From assembly GCA_965225955.1 (NCBI GenBank), contig CBDDBX010000007.1, forward strand, positions 16,077-80,076: a stretch of 64,000 nucleotides of DNA, written 5' to 3'. The translations under genes were made by a program, and so were the position numbers. Every line of letters begins with the position of its first letter. Positions within the stretch are counted from its first letter, which is position 1. Origin of the DNA: CBDDBX01 sp965225955. GTDB taxonomy: Bacteria; Acidobacteriota; Aminicenantia; UBA2199. The notes under the pieces were generated by a model. The model was given only the letters and a program-made list of their open reading frames with translations, was not told the DNA's origin and made no database searches. This document shows, piece by piece, positions 41,718 through 50,302 of the stretch.

Positions 41718-43922
41718 ATGATAAATTTTAGGAAAACTGTACTGCTTATGTTGTTTATTGCTGTGGCATCCGGTCTTATGGCTACAGCAGGGGCAAAAAA
41801 AGGTGTATTGAAAAGATATGCTCTGATTGTCGGGTCCAATAATGGTGGTGAGTCAAGGACTGTGCTTAAATATGCAAGAGATGATGCAAGAGCTTTTATG
41901 GATGTACTGACAACTCTGGGAGGAGTTTCAAAATCTTCTGCCTATCTTATTGAAGAGCCGGAAACTGATGCTCTTCTGAAGGAATTCCACAGATTAAGGG
42001 CAACAGTAGTAAAGGATAAGAAAAGATATAAGAGAGTGGAATTAATTTTTTACTATTCAGGTCACTCAGATGAACAGAATATTCTTCTGGGAAACCAGCG
42101 ACTCTCATACAAGAAATTGAGAGATGAAGTAAATAGTATCAATGCTGATGTTAAAATAGCTATTCTTGATTCATGTGCGTCCGGTGCATTTACCAGACTT
42201 AAAGGTGGTAAAAAGAAAGCAGCATTCCTTTTTGACGGAGTTAACGATATGAAGGGGTACGCCTTCATGAGTTCCAGTTCTTCCAATGAGGCGTCTCAGG
42301 AGTCAGACAGATTGAGAGGCTCATTTTTTACTCACAATCTGGTTGCAGGACTCAGGGGTGCAGCAGATTCAACATCTGATGGAAGAATAACCCTGAATGA
42401 AGCTTACAGATATGCTTTCGATCAGACTCTTAAGCAGACAGCAAAAACCCTGAGTGGACCTCAGCACCCAAATTACAATATTCAGATGTCAGGTACCGGC
42501 GGTGTTGTTATGACTGATCTGAGAAGGAGTTCAGCAAAGCTTATACTGGATCGCAGACTCGGAGGTAATATATTTATAAATGATGGTGCCGGAAACCTTG
42601 TTGCTGAAGTGCATAAGCCGGTTGGTAAAGAGGTATGGATTGGCCTTGAAGAGGGCAAATACAGAATAATTAATATATCCCGTGGGAAAACTTTTGAGAC
42701 ATTTGTCGAATTAAAGGAGCGTAAAAGCTTCAATCTCTATGCGAATCTCTTCAGAGCAGTTGATACAGAACAGACTGTTGCGAGAGGAGATGTTTCAGAT
42801 AAAAAAGAGGGAACCAAATATTACGAGAATGTATCTTTTAAACTATCTTTACTGGATATTCCAAACAGAGACAGGAAAATGGTCTATCGTTTTTCACTGT
42901 TCCTGCTCTCTTCTCACACAGATATGCTGGATGGAGTCTCCCTTGGTACTGGGGTAAGTTATGTTAAAGAACGTATGATGGGAGCTCAGATTTCCGGTAT
43001 AGGTAATACTGTAAAAGAGGATGCTAAATACTTCCAGACAGCCGGCGTATATAATACTGTTGGCGGTAATATGACTGGTTATCAGTCTGCTGCAGGTTTC
43101 AACTATGTAGGTAAAAAATTCAATGGGTTTCAGGTAGCAGGACTATTTAACCTGAGTAAAACGGTAACCGGGTTACAGGTAGCTGGTGGATTTAACTATG
43201 CAGGTAAGGATAGTAGTGGCATGCAGGTTGCAGGTGCTTTAAATATAGGTGATCATGTTGATGGTATCCAGATGGCTGGAGGATTCAACTGGGGTAATAG
43301 TGTTGATGGTATGCAGATTGGTGCTCTCAATCTTGTAAAGAAACAGATGAGAGGGGTGCAGCTTGGTGTCGTTAATATAGCAGGCGAATCCAAGGGTTTC
43401 CAGCTTGGTGTAGTTAATATAGCAAAGAAGATGGAAGGTGTTGCTTTTGGCCTTGCCAATTTTATGGGAAATGGTGAAACTTCACTTAATCTCTGGATTG
43501 ATGAAACCGGTTTTTTCAATGCCGCTATAAGGCATGGTAATAAGAAATTTTATAATCTATATATATTAGGCTATGACAAATCCTTTGACAGAAGTTCCGT
43601 TGGTCTGGGATGGGGATTGATTTTTCATAATTCAGAAAGATTTGCTCTCAGTTGCGATATGATCGGAAAATCTATATTTAAAGGCAGCAAAATTTTCTCA
43701 GGAGATCAGGCTCTTTTAGCGTCAATGAGATTGATGGGGGAACTGAAACTCAACAAAATGCTTTCACTTTTTGGTGGAGTATCTTATAATTATTACCACG
43801 ATTTCAGTGACTGGCTCTCTGAACCGCCTAAACCCTTTCACAAAAAGGCGTTTAGCTGGAGTAGTTATAATAATATACACTGGCCTGGTGTCTTTGGAGG
43901 TATTAAGCTGAGGTTATTCTGA
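41718..43922 (+). CDS. Exported caspase-like protein with C-terminal surface repeats
   Basis: 734 residues. After a signal peptide (LLMLFIAVASGLMATAGA), residues about 30-270 form a caspase (C14) domain with the catalytic pair His116 (FYYSGHSDE) and Cys153 (LDSCASGAF). A beta-rich linker follows. Residues about 430-600 hold ten or so 20-residue repeats of the form GxQxAGxxNxGxxVxG (VTGLQVAGGFNYAGKD, VDGIQMAGGFNWGNSV), like the LA_2272-type repeats of spirochaete surface proteins. The last 120 residues look like a beta-barrel end. It is probably outer-membrane linked. The pairing with sigma and anti-sigma genes suggests proteolytic signalling (inference). Confidence 0.85.
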   Translation: MINFRKTVLLMLFIAVASGLMATAGAKKGVLKRYALIVGSNNGGESRTVLKYARDDARAFMDVLTTLGGVSKSSAYLIEEPETDALLKEFHRLRATVVKDKKRYKRVELIFYYSGHSDEQNILLGNQRLSYKKLRDEVNSINADVKIAILDSCASGAFTRLKGGKKKAAFLFDGVNDMKGYAFMSSSSSNEASQESDRLRGSFFTHNLVAGLRGAADSTSDGRITLNEAYRYAFDQTLKQTAKTLSGPQHPNYNIQMSGTGGVVMTDLRRSSAKLILDRRLGGNIFINDGAGNLVAEVHKPVGKEVWIGLEEGKYRIINISRGKTFETFVELKERKSFNLYANLFRAVDTEQTVARGDVSDKKEGTKYYENVSFKLSLLDIPNRDRKMVYRFSLFLLSSHTDMLDGVSLGTGVSYVKERMMGAQISGIGNTVKEDAKYFQTAGVYNTVGGNMTGYQSAAGFNYVGKKFNGFQVAGLFNLSKTVTGLQVAGGFNYAGKDSSGMQVAGALNIGDHVDGIQMAGGFNWGNSVDGMQIGALNLVKKQMRGVQLGVVNIAGESKGFQLGVVNIAKKMEGVAFGLANFMGNGETSLNLWIDETGFFNAAIRHGNKKFYNLYILGYDKSFDRSSVGLGWGLIFHNSERFALSCDMIGKSIFKGSKIFSGDQALLASMRLMGELKLNKMLSLFGGVSYNYYHDFSDWLSEPPKPFHKKAFSWSSYNNIHWPGVFGGIKLRLF

Positions 43923-43935
43923 GATCCGGAGGCTT

Positions 43936-44718
43936 ATGAATAGACTTACTTTATTAGTTTTGACAGTTATGTTGTTTGTGTTGACATCCTGTGTCGATTT
44001 TGATCAGAATGTTGTCTACGGTTCCGGGGATATTGGTGATGACATACGTGACCCGGGACAGGTACTTGGAGTAACAGTTAACATAAACTGTCGTGTACTT
44101 ATAAGATATGAAGATACAGTAAGTCTTAAACTTACAGGTGACAAGAATATACTTCCTCTCATTACAACTAAAACAGAGGGGGATAAGCTGGTAATAGATT
44201 CTACTGAAGCTATCAGTTTCAGTAAGCAGCTCCAGGTGGAAATCGGTATTCCGCAGTTAAGTCAGGTAATTGCAAAAGAGAATGCAGAGGTGCTTATTAC
44301 TAAAGGTTCTTATGGAGATAATGTTGAACTCATAATGGATGGACATGGTTCCATAAGAATGAACGAAAGCTATTTCTATCTGATATCTACTGTTATCAAT
44401 GGTTCGGGGCATATAGATATTATTGGTGACTGTTCAAGTTTAACCGGCGTAATAAACGGAATTGGTTATGTATATGCCAAAGGCAGATGCGATAAACTCA
44501 ATATTACCGCCGCTTCAGCAGGTGAAGTGAAAATGGCTGAGCTCCAGAGTGCATTCTGCACAGTAGTAAGTACAGGTACAGGAAATTGTTATGTCAGAGT
44601 TTCTGAGAGTATAACTGCAATACTTCAGAATAGGGGAAACGTCTATCTTTATGGAAATCCTCCAACAGTAAACCTTACAAAAACAGGACAGGGCGACCTT
44701 ATGAAAATGCCTGAGTAG
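43936..44718 (+). CDS. DUF2807 (GIN-domain) lipoprotein
   Basis: 260 residues. A lipoprotein signal (LVLTVMLFVLTSC) places it in the envelope. The mature protein is a right-handed beta-helix of the auto-transporter-adhesin head GIN type: VTVNINCRVLIRYEDTVSLK, DKLVIDSTEAISF and repeated GHGSIRMNES, GSGHIDIIGD, GIGYVYAKGR strands. Fourteen bp after the caspase-like gene, so last in the ECF operon and probably part of its regulon. DUF2807 proteins have no known enzymatic role. Confidence 0.85.
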   Translation: MNRLTLLVLTVMLFVLTSCVDFDQNVVYGSGDIGDDIRDPGQVLGVTVNINCRVLIRYEDTVSLKLTGDKNILPLITTKTEGDKLVIDSTEAISFSKQLQVEIGIPQLSQVIAKENAEVLITKGSYGDNVELIMDGHGSIRMNESYFYLISTVINGSGHIDIIGDCSSLTGVINGIGYVYAKGRCDKLNITAASAGEVKMAELQSAFCTVVSTGTGNCYVRVSESITAILQNRGNVYLYGNPPTVNLTKTGQGDLMKMPE

Positions 44719-44758
44719 AACGAGTAATTCATTAAAGAATATGTATATGAGAAACCTA

Positions 44759-44803
44759 TTGACAATTCTTTTAACAGAAAGTAAAATTGACTGGTCGATC
44801 AGT
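44759..44803 (+). promoter_or_regulatory. Promoter and operator of TetR gene
   Basis: TTGACA (44759-44764), 17 bp and TAAAAT (44782-44787) make a near-consensus promoter. ACTGGTCGATCAGT at 44790-44803, an inverted repeat with one mismatch, lies at the start of transcription. The same core TGRTCGATCA recurs before the downstream TonB-receptor gene. Confidence 0.75.
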
Positions 44804-44819
44804 TTTTGTGGAGAGAAGC

Positions 44820-45422
44820 GTGAACAAAATCAGAACAAACAATCCTGAAGCAACTAAAGGAGCGGTGCTTAAAGCTGCAGAGGAGCTCTTTATAAATAAA
44901 GGATTTCACGGCACTTCCATGAGCATGATTGCAAAAGAGGCAGGAGTTACCCAGAGCCTTATTCATCATCACTTTGGATCAAAGCAGGATTTGTGGAATG
45001 TTCTTAAGGAGAGTAAGGTTGGAGCATATTTTTCTAATATGGTAGGCAATCTCCGGGAGGAGGGAGCTTCACCTATGGAACTTCTAAGTAAGATGGTTAC
45101 ATCAAACTTCAGCTATCTGAGAGAACATCCGGATATGGTGAAACTTATTTTATGGGATCTCCTTGAAGAGCAGGAGGCTTCTCCATTTGAGGTGCCGGAA
45201 GTCAATATATTTGATGAGGTTCTTAAAAGATTTCAAACAGCACAACAGAATGGTGTTGTCAGGGATGATGTGGAGCCTGTTAATATGTTTGTTGCTCTTT
45301 CGGTGCTTGTTCAGGGTTGGTTCTGGACAAAGCTTGATAAGGCCCACCACCTTTCAGATGATATGGATAACAGATATCTTGAGGATGTAATAAAGATTTT
45401 TTCTAAAGGAATAAGTAGCTGA
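44820..45422 (+). CDS. TetR-family transcriptional regulator
   Basis: About 200 residues. The start is GTG at 44820, set by GGAGAG upstream; a TTG in frame at 44787 overlaps the -10 box and operator and must be wrong. The DNA-binding region (about 10-60) is NNPEATKGAVLKAAEELFIN with the recognition helix in SMIAKEAGVTQSLIHHHFGS. The C-terminal domain is the ligand-binding and dimer part (YLREHPDMVKLILWDLLEEQ). It is followed by a TonB-receptor gene with a matching operator, so it likely represses both. Confidence 0.92.
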   Translation: MNKIRTNNPEATKGAVLKAAEELFINKGFHGTSMSMIAKEAGVTQSLIHHHFGSKQDLWNVLKESKVGAYFSNMVGNLREEGASPMELLSKMVTSNFSYLREHPDMVKLILWDLLEEQEASPFEVPEVNIFDEVLKRFQTAQQNGVVRDDVEPVNMFVALSVLVQGWFWTKLDKAHHLSDDMDNRYLEDVIKIFSKGISS

Positions 45423-45444
45423 CTTTTTTTTATAAATCAAAATA

Positions 45445-45460
45445 GACTGATCGATCAAAC
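45445..45460 (+). promoter_or_regulatory. Second TetR operator before the TonB-receptor gene
   Basis: GACTGATCGATCAAAC contains the perfect palindrome TGATCGATCA (45448-45457). It matches the TetR promoter operator at 9 of 10 core bases. TATAAA at 45431-45436 may be the -10 box of a separate promoter. Confidence 0.7.
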
Positions 45461-45476
45461 AAAAAACGGAGGTATT

Positions 45477-47741
45477 ATGTTAAGATTGATATCACTATTA
45501 ATTATCGGGCTTATCCAGATAAGCTATGCAACAGATGAGAACCTGAGAACTGGGAAGATATCCGGCTTTGTGAAAGAGGCTGGAACTATGAGAGTTGTCG
45601 TGGGGGCTGAAGTTAAGGTTGTAGAAACAGGTTTAATCACTATAACAGATGAAACAGGGAAATACTCTTTTCCTAATGTAAGGGTTGGGGTCTATACTCT
45701 TAAGTTTCAATATGGAGGAGTAAGAACTGATGTTGTTGTAAAATCCGGCAGAACTACAAGGCTTGATGAGGTTGTTAAAATCATGAAAGTTGTAGGTGAA
45801 ACTGTTGAGGTTAGTGCAGGATATTTTGTTGAACCGGATATCTCTTCTCCCGTATCTACCAGCCTCAATAATGAAGAGATCAGGAGGGCACCAGGAGCTG
45901 CGGGGGATATTAGTCGTATTATGACTTCTCTTCCATCTGTAGCGACAGTTTCAGACAATAGTAATGATCTGGTTGTAAGAGGAGGTAGTCCTGTGGAAAA
46001 TGGCTACTATATAGATAATATTGAAGTACCAAATATAAACCATTTTCCCAAATGGGGTTCAACCGGAGGAGCAGTAGGACTTCTGAATGTAGATCTTATT
46101 TCGGATGTTAACTTCTATGCTGGAGGTTTCTCTTCAATGTATGGTGGCAGATTGTCATCTGTTACAGATATAAGATTCAGAGAGGGAAATCGGGAGGAGT
46201 TTGACGGGCAGCTGGAAATGAGTATGGTTAATGCGGGAGCAGTTTTTGAGGGGCCGGTTTTTGGAAAAAAAGGTTCTGCTGTAATATCAGTAAGACAGAG
46301 TTATCTGGACCTTCTGATTAAGAATACATCTCTTACTGTAGTGCCGAAATATGGAGATTTTCAAGGGAAAATTACCTTCGATATTGATCCGAAAAACAGA
46401 GTAACTGTTCTGGGGATTGGAGGATATGATAAATCAGAATTCAATAGAGATCAGGCAATAGAAGATCACAATTTAAGTTTTGGTAAATACAGATCTACCG
46501 AGTATACTGCTGGTATCAACTGGACATACCTGTGGGGTGAAAAAGGTTATTCTGAGACTTCGGTATCAGGTTCAGGAGTTAAACATAAAACAGAGACCTG
46601 GAATGTTGCTACTGAGAAGAAGGATTTTATAAACAGATCCGGTAAAACAAGCTGGAGCTTCAGAAATTACAATAGTTATGCTGTCTCAGGAAAAAGTACA
46701 ATAGAGTTTGGTATACAGTATAAACATATAGATGAAGATTTTGAGTATTTTATAGGTTCTCATATTGATGCAAATGGGCGGGAAGTTGATGAGATTGCAA
46801 GGAAGGGTAATATAAGAGTTGGTGAAACCGGATTATTCATAAACTATAAGTGGAGTCCTGGAAGAAAGTTTACCCTCTCTTTAGGAGGAAGAGGAGATCA
46901 CTATTCTGTTAATAAAAAGCTTATGTTTTCTCCACGGTTTTCTATTAAGTACAGAGCTTCGGATAAGATTGCATTTCATCTTAGTACAGGTATTTTTACC
47001 CAGAACCACTCTCTAAGGTATATGAGCTTTAATGAAGACAACAGAAAACTAAAACCTATACAGGCATATCACTACATAGCGGGTCTGGAGTATCTGCTGG
47101 CACCGGATCTGAAATTTACCTGGGAGATGTATTACAAGATGTATAGAAATGTGGCCCGGTCAAAAGAGTATTCTGACCACTTTATTCCTGATATGGAGTA
47201 CCTGCCTGAGAATAGTGTTTTTACTGATGATGGAAAGGCAAGAGCATACGGTATGGAGTTCACTCTTCATAAAAAACTCAGATCTGGTCTTTATGGTATG
47301 GTTAGTTTCAGCTATTTTAAGACTCAGTACAGAGATGGAACAGGAGAGTGGAAGAATAGAATTTACGATAACCGGTATCTGTTTACTATATCCGGTGGAT
47401 ACAAGCTGGGAAACAGATGGGAAATGAGTGCCAGGTGGACATTGGCTGGCGGTGCTCCATATACTCCATTCGATCCGATAAGATCTGTAGAAGCTGGAAA
47501 AGGTGTACCTGATACCGGCAGAATTAATGGTGAAAGGAAACCTCTTTATCACTCTCTGAATCTGAGAGTAGATCGTAGATTCAACTTCAGATCAACAAAC
47601 CTTATAATCTATTTAAGTCTGTGGAATGTATATAACAGGAAGAATCTTCATGAGTACTACTGGCATGAAGTAGAAAACAGAATGGGTAGAGAGAATCAGT
47701 TTGGTATGCTGCCTGTGCTGGGTGTGGAGTTTGAATTCTGA
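45477..47741 (+). CDS. TonB-dependent receptor with N-terminal carboxypeptidase-regulatory-like domain
   Basis: 754 residues. A signal peptide (LISLLIIGLIQISYA), then a beta-sandwich domain (about 28-105; GKISGFVKEAG, VVGAEVKVVETGLITITDET, YSFPNVRVGVYTLKFQYGG), a plug (about 120-240; ISRIMTSLPSVATVSD, NDLVVRGGSPVENGYYIDN, GGFSSMYGGRLSSVTDI) and a barrel ending LGVEFEF with the terminal aromatic residue. No TonB box is obvious. GGAGG precedes the ATG, 55 bp after the TetR gene. The TetR pairing suggests control by a small molecule. The substrate is unknown. Confidence 0.88.
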   Translation: MLRLISLLIIGLIQISYATDENLRTGKISGFVKEAGTMRVVVGAEVKVVETGLITITDETGKYSFPNVRVGVYTLKFQYGGVRTDVVVKSGRTTRLDEVVKIMKVVGETVEVSAGYFVEPDISSPVSTSLNNEEIRRAPGAAGDISRIMTSLPSVATVSDNSNDLVVRGGSPVENGYYIDNIEVPNINHFPKWGSTGGAVGLLNVDLISDVNFYAGGFSSMYGGRLSSVTDIRFREGNREEFDGQLEMSMVNAGAVFEGPVFGKKGSAVISVRQSYLDLLIKNTSLTVVPKYGDFQGKITFDIDPKNRVTVLGIGGYDKSEFNRDQAIEDHNLSFGKYRSTEYTAGINWTYLWGEKGYSETSVSGSGVKHKTETWNVATEKKDFINRSGKTSWSFRNYNSYAVSGKSTIEFGIQYKHIDEDFEYFIGSHIDANGREVDEIARKGNIRVGETGLFINYKWSPGRKFTLSLGGRGDHYSVNKKLMFSPRFSIKYRASDKIAFHLSTGIFTQNHSLRYMSFNEDNRKLKPIQAYHYIAGLEYLLAPDLKFTWEMYYKMYRNVARSKEYSDHFIPDMEYLPENSVFTDDGKARAYGMEFTLHKKLRSGLYGMVSFSYFKTQYRDGTGEWKNRIYDNRYLFTISGGYKLGNRWEMSARWTLAGGAPYTPFDPIRSVEAGKGVPDTGRINGERKPLYHSLNLRVDRRFNFRSTNLIIYLSLWNVYNRKNLHEYYWHEVENRMGRENQFGMLPVLGVEFEF

Positions 47742-47782
47742 TGTAACTTTATCTTACTGGATTTTAGTGTTAAAATAGAGGC

Positions 47783-48343
47783 ATGAGTTTCTTCTCAATT
47801 CTATCAATCTCTTTTGGTCTTGCAATGGATGCCTTTGCGGTATCAGTTTCCGGCGGGGCTGCTGTAAGTCGTGATAAGATAAAGAAACTTATGCTTCTGG
47901 CTCTTTCATTTGGAGTTTTTCAGGGACTTATGCCTCTACTTGGATGGTGGTGCGCCGGAAGCTTCAGGGTACATATTGAAAGTTATGACCACTGGATAGC
48001 CTTTGGATTACTGGCAATTATTGGTGGTAAGATGGTTTATGAAAGCTTTGGGGATAGTGATGATAATTCAGATTTTAAACTTAACCTCTGGAGTATTATT
48101 GTACTGTCAGTAGCTACCAGTATAGATGCCTTTGCAGCAGGGGCAGGACTGTCCTGTGTTGGAGCAGGTATCTTTGTACCTGTTATCGTCATCGGTCTGG
48201 TAACCTTCCTTCTTTCATCTGCAGGAGTTTTGATAGGTAAAAGAACTGGTAGATTACTTGAAAAAAAAGCAGTACTTATCGGTGGAATCGTGCTCATCGG
48301 CATAGGAATCAAAATCCTCATAGAACATAAGGCACTATTCTAA
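47783..48343 (+). CDS. mntP: MntP-type manganese efflux pump
   Basis: 186 residues with six membrane helices in two repeats. The conserved aspartates fall in SFGLAMDAFAVSVSGG and ATSIDAFAAGAGLS, diagnostic of MntP (DUF204), which exports Mn2+. Only 41 bp separate it from the TonB-receptor gene, leaving no room for a yybP-ykoY riboswitch. No terminator with a T run follows. Confidence 0.9.
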   Translation: MSFFSILSISFGLAMDAFAVSVSGGAAVSRDKIKKLMLLALSFGVFQGLMPLLGWWCAGSFRVHIESYDHWIAFGLLAIIGGKMVYESFGDSDDNSDFKLNLWSIIVLSVATSIDAFAAGAGLSCVGAGIFVPVIVIGLVTFLLSSAGVLIGKRTGRLLEKKAVLIGGIVLIGIGIKILIEHKALF

Positions 48344-48364
48344 AAATAAATCACACAAAGAAAA

Positions 48365-48380
48365 CCTTAAAAAATTAAGG
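48365..48380. other. AT-rich hairpin after mntP
   Basis: CCTTAA, AAAA, TTAAGG make a perfect 6-bp hairpin. It directly abuts the following 10-bp repeat array and could be a weak terminator. Confidence 0.3.
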
Positions 48381-48421
48381 ACTGACACCCGGCTGCGCCT
48401 TGACTAACACGGACAAGCACA
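48380..48421 (+). repeat. 10-bp phased intergenic repeat with one 12-bp interruption
   Basis: GACTGACACC, a 12-bp insert, GACTAACACG and GACAAGCACA. First of several repeat blocks in the 662-bp gap between mntP and tyrS, which contains no gene. Confidence 0.65.
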
Positions 48422-48436
48422 GGAGATTCTTATAAA

Positions 48437-48748
48437 GGCTTATTGGACTTACTATACCACCCCACCTGGAGTACCAGGCACCCCTCCTCCTGAATAAGTA
48501 GCCTTACAGCTTCTTTATTCATAGGAGGGGATTCTTGTTTGTCTTATGAAATGCTCGCTCTGTTTGTAATAACAATCATTTTTACATGTTTATTTCAAAC
48601 ATATTTAAGATTTAGTAGCAGAAATCCCCTCATATTTTAAATCTATCTTCGGAAGAAGAGATTTAAAAAAAGGAGGGGAGGCAGCAAGTTGCTTTAACGA
48701 GTTAAAGCAACGCAGATGATGGGGTGGTATTAGTAAGTCCAAGAAGCC
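48437..48748. other. 312-bp element with 28-bp inverted ends and internal hairpins
   Basis: The ends (48437-48464 and 48720-48748) pair over 28 bp with one mismatch and one extra base. Inside, in order: CCTGG/CCAGG (48465-48478); a long hairpin CCCCTCCT/AGGAGGGG with GAATAAG/CTTTATTC nested (48481-48530); a hairpin TCCCCTC/GAGGGGA with TTTAAATCT/AGATTTAAA and a TTCGG loop (48625-48679); and the perfect 10-bp hairpin GTTGCTTTAA/TTAAAGCAAC (48688-48711). It encodes no convincing protein. It may be a structured RNA, a MITE or a retron-like fragment. I see no known-RNA signature and no target-site duplication. Confidence 0.65.
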
Positions 48749-48781
48749 CTGAGATATAGGGTAGCCTGTAATGGAATTGTC

Positions 48782-48811
48782 TGTGTCAGTCTTTGATCGT
48801 CCGTGTCCATT
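48782..48811 (-). repeat. 10-bp phased intergenic repeat, three units
   Basis: Minus strand AATGGACACG, GACGATCAAA and GACTGACACA. It is fused directly to the TTNGYGT-flavour array that follows. Confidence 0.6.
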
Positions 48812-48851
48812 CGCGTTAATTGGCGTCTTTATTAGCGTACATTCGCGTTCT
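48810..48851 (+). repeat. TTNGYGT-flavour phased repeat, four units
   Basis: TTCGCGTTAA, TTGGCGTCTTTA (12 bp), TTAGCGTACA and TTCGCGTTCT. The same flavour occurs at 28746-28765 and 11770-11799. Confidence 0.6.
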
Positions 48852-48876
48852 GGATTTTGGTATTGTAAAGTGTGAT

Positions 48877-48916
48877 GGGGAACACGGACTAACAGGGACT
48901 TTCACTGACCAGCACA
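48877..48916 (+). repeat. 10-bp phased intergenic repeat, four units
   Basis: GGGGAACACG, GACTAACAGG, GACTTTCACT and GACCAGCACA, contiguous and exactly 10 bp each. Confidence 0.7.
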
Positions 48917-48963
48917 GTTGAGTTGTACAATTTGATCTGATATCACAAAAGGTGATTGTGTAG

Positions 48964-48983
48964 GGGCAAGGCATGCCTTGCCC
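48964..48983. repeat. 20-bp GCATGC palindromic unit
   Basis: GGGCAAGGCATGCCTTGCCC is a perfect palindrome preceded by TGTAG and followed by TTT. It lies 22 bp beyond the tyrS stop and could also terminate tyrS or the opposite strand. Same design as at 2545 and 18875. Confidence 0.55.
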
Positions 48984-49005
48984 TTTGGAATGTTTTATCT
49001 TAATT

Positions 49006-50286
49006 TTATACTGCTTTCAGTATGTAGTAGTTCTTTTTACCTTTCTGAGCAAGAATATATTTCTCTTTCAGTAGGTAAGATGCATCAACTTTCAGAGTTT
49101 CATCACTGATTTTACTTTTGTTGATACTGAAACCGTTTCCTTTAATCATCTTTCTGGCTTCTCCTTTTGAAGAGAATACATCAGATTTAACTGCAAGAAG
49201 TTCCAGAATATCTATTCCTTCTGCAAGTTCAGATTTTGCAACATCGATCTGTGGAACTCCCTCAAAAATAGCAAGAAAATCACCTTCTGATAATCTGCCA
49301 AGTGATTCAGTTGTTCCTTTGCCAAAAAGTATCTCAGAAGCTTCTACAGCTGTATTGTAGTCTTCTTCAGAGTGAACCATTACGGTAACCTCTTTTGCAA
49401 GTCTCTTCTGCAGGAGGCGCATGTGAGGAGCCTGACTGTGTTCTTCTACAAGTGCATCAACCTCCTCTTTTGAAAGAAGGGTGAATATTTTAATGTATCT
49501 TGCAGCGTCATCATCTGAGCTGTTCAGCCAGAACTGGTAGAACTTGTATGGAGATGTCATTTTTGGATCAAGCCATACATTACCCTGCTCTGATTTACCA
49601 AATTTACTTCCATCTGCTTTTGTTATGAGAGGGCAGGTGAGAGCAAAGGCTTCGCCACCACAGATTCTTCTGATAAGTTCTGAACCTGAGGTAATATTAC
49701 CCCACTGATCTGAACCACCCATCTGTAGTCTGCATTTCTTGTTCTTATACAGGTGATAATAGTCGTAGCCCTGAACCAGCTGATAGGAGAACTCTGTAAA
49801 TGAGATGCCTGTTTCCAGTCTCTTTTTTACTGAATCCTTAGCCATCATGTAGTTAACAGTAAGATGTTTTCCTACTTCTCTTAAGAAACCGAGGAAGGAG
49901 AACTCTTTCATCCAGTCATAGTTGTTAACCATTTCTGCGCAGTTTTCTTTTTCAGGTTCAAAATCCAGAAACTTTGCAAGCTGTTTCTTAATGCATTCCT
50001 GATTGTGTCTCAGAGTCTCTTCTGACAGAAGGTTTCTCTCTTCAGATTTACCTGAAGGGTCTCCAATCATACCTGTTGCTCCTCCAACAAGGGCAATGGG
50101 TTTGTGGCCTTTCAGCTGAAGGTGTTTCAGTAGCATTATTGATACAAGATTTCCAATGTGAAGTGAATCAGCTGTTGGGTCAAATCCAACATAACCAGTT
50201 GTCATCTCTTCTGCAAGTTTCTCTTCTGTACCGGGCATTACATCGTGGAGCATTCCACGCCATTTCAGTTCTTCAATTAAGTTCAT
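49006..50286 (-). CDS. tyrS: Tyrosyl-tRNA synthetase
   Basis: 426 residues, class I synthetase charging tRNA-Tyr. The HIGH-like motif is ADSLHIGNL, the KMSKS-like motif is KFGKSEQGNV, and tyrosine-site residues appear in GFDPTAD and YQLVQGYDYYHLY. A C-terminal S4 RNA-binding domain (about 350-420; AVKSDVFSSKGEARKMIKGN) completes it. AGGAAA precedes the ATG. It is downstream of the kor operon terminator, so separately transcribed. Confidence 0.96.
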   Translation of the reverse strand: MNLIEELKWRGMLHDVMPGTEEKLAEEMTTGYVGFDPTADSLHIGNLVSIMLLKHLQLKGHKPIALVGGATGMIGDPSGKSEERNLLSEETLRHNQECIKKQLAKFLDFEPEKENCAEMVNNYDWMKEFSFLGFLREVGKHLTVNYMMAKDSVKKRLETGISFTEFSYQLVQGYDYYHLYKNKKCRLQMGGSDQWGNITSGSELIRRICGGEAFALTCPLITKADGSKFGKSEQGNVWLDPKMTSPYKFYQFWLNSSDDDAARYIKIFTLLSKEEVDALVEEHSQAPHMRLLQKRLAKEVTVMVHSEEDYNTAVEASEILFGKGTTESLGRLSEGDFLAIFEGVPQIDVAKSELAEGIDILELLAVKSDVFSSKGEARKMIKGNGFSINKSKISDETLKVDASYLLKEKYILAQKGKKNYYILKAV

Positions 50287-50302
50287 AGTTGTTTTTTCCT
50301 GT

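Noticed and set aside
47742..47782. Manganese riboswitch before mntP
   Set aside because: Only 41 bp separate mntP from the upstream gene, too little for a yybP-ykoY aptamer.
48437..48748. Known housekeeping RNA (tmRNA, RNase P, SRP, 6S)
   Set aside because: I looked for the conserved cores of these RNAs on both strands and found none; the multi-hairpin layout also differs.
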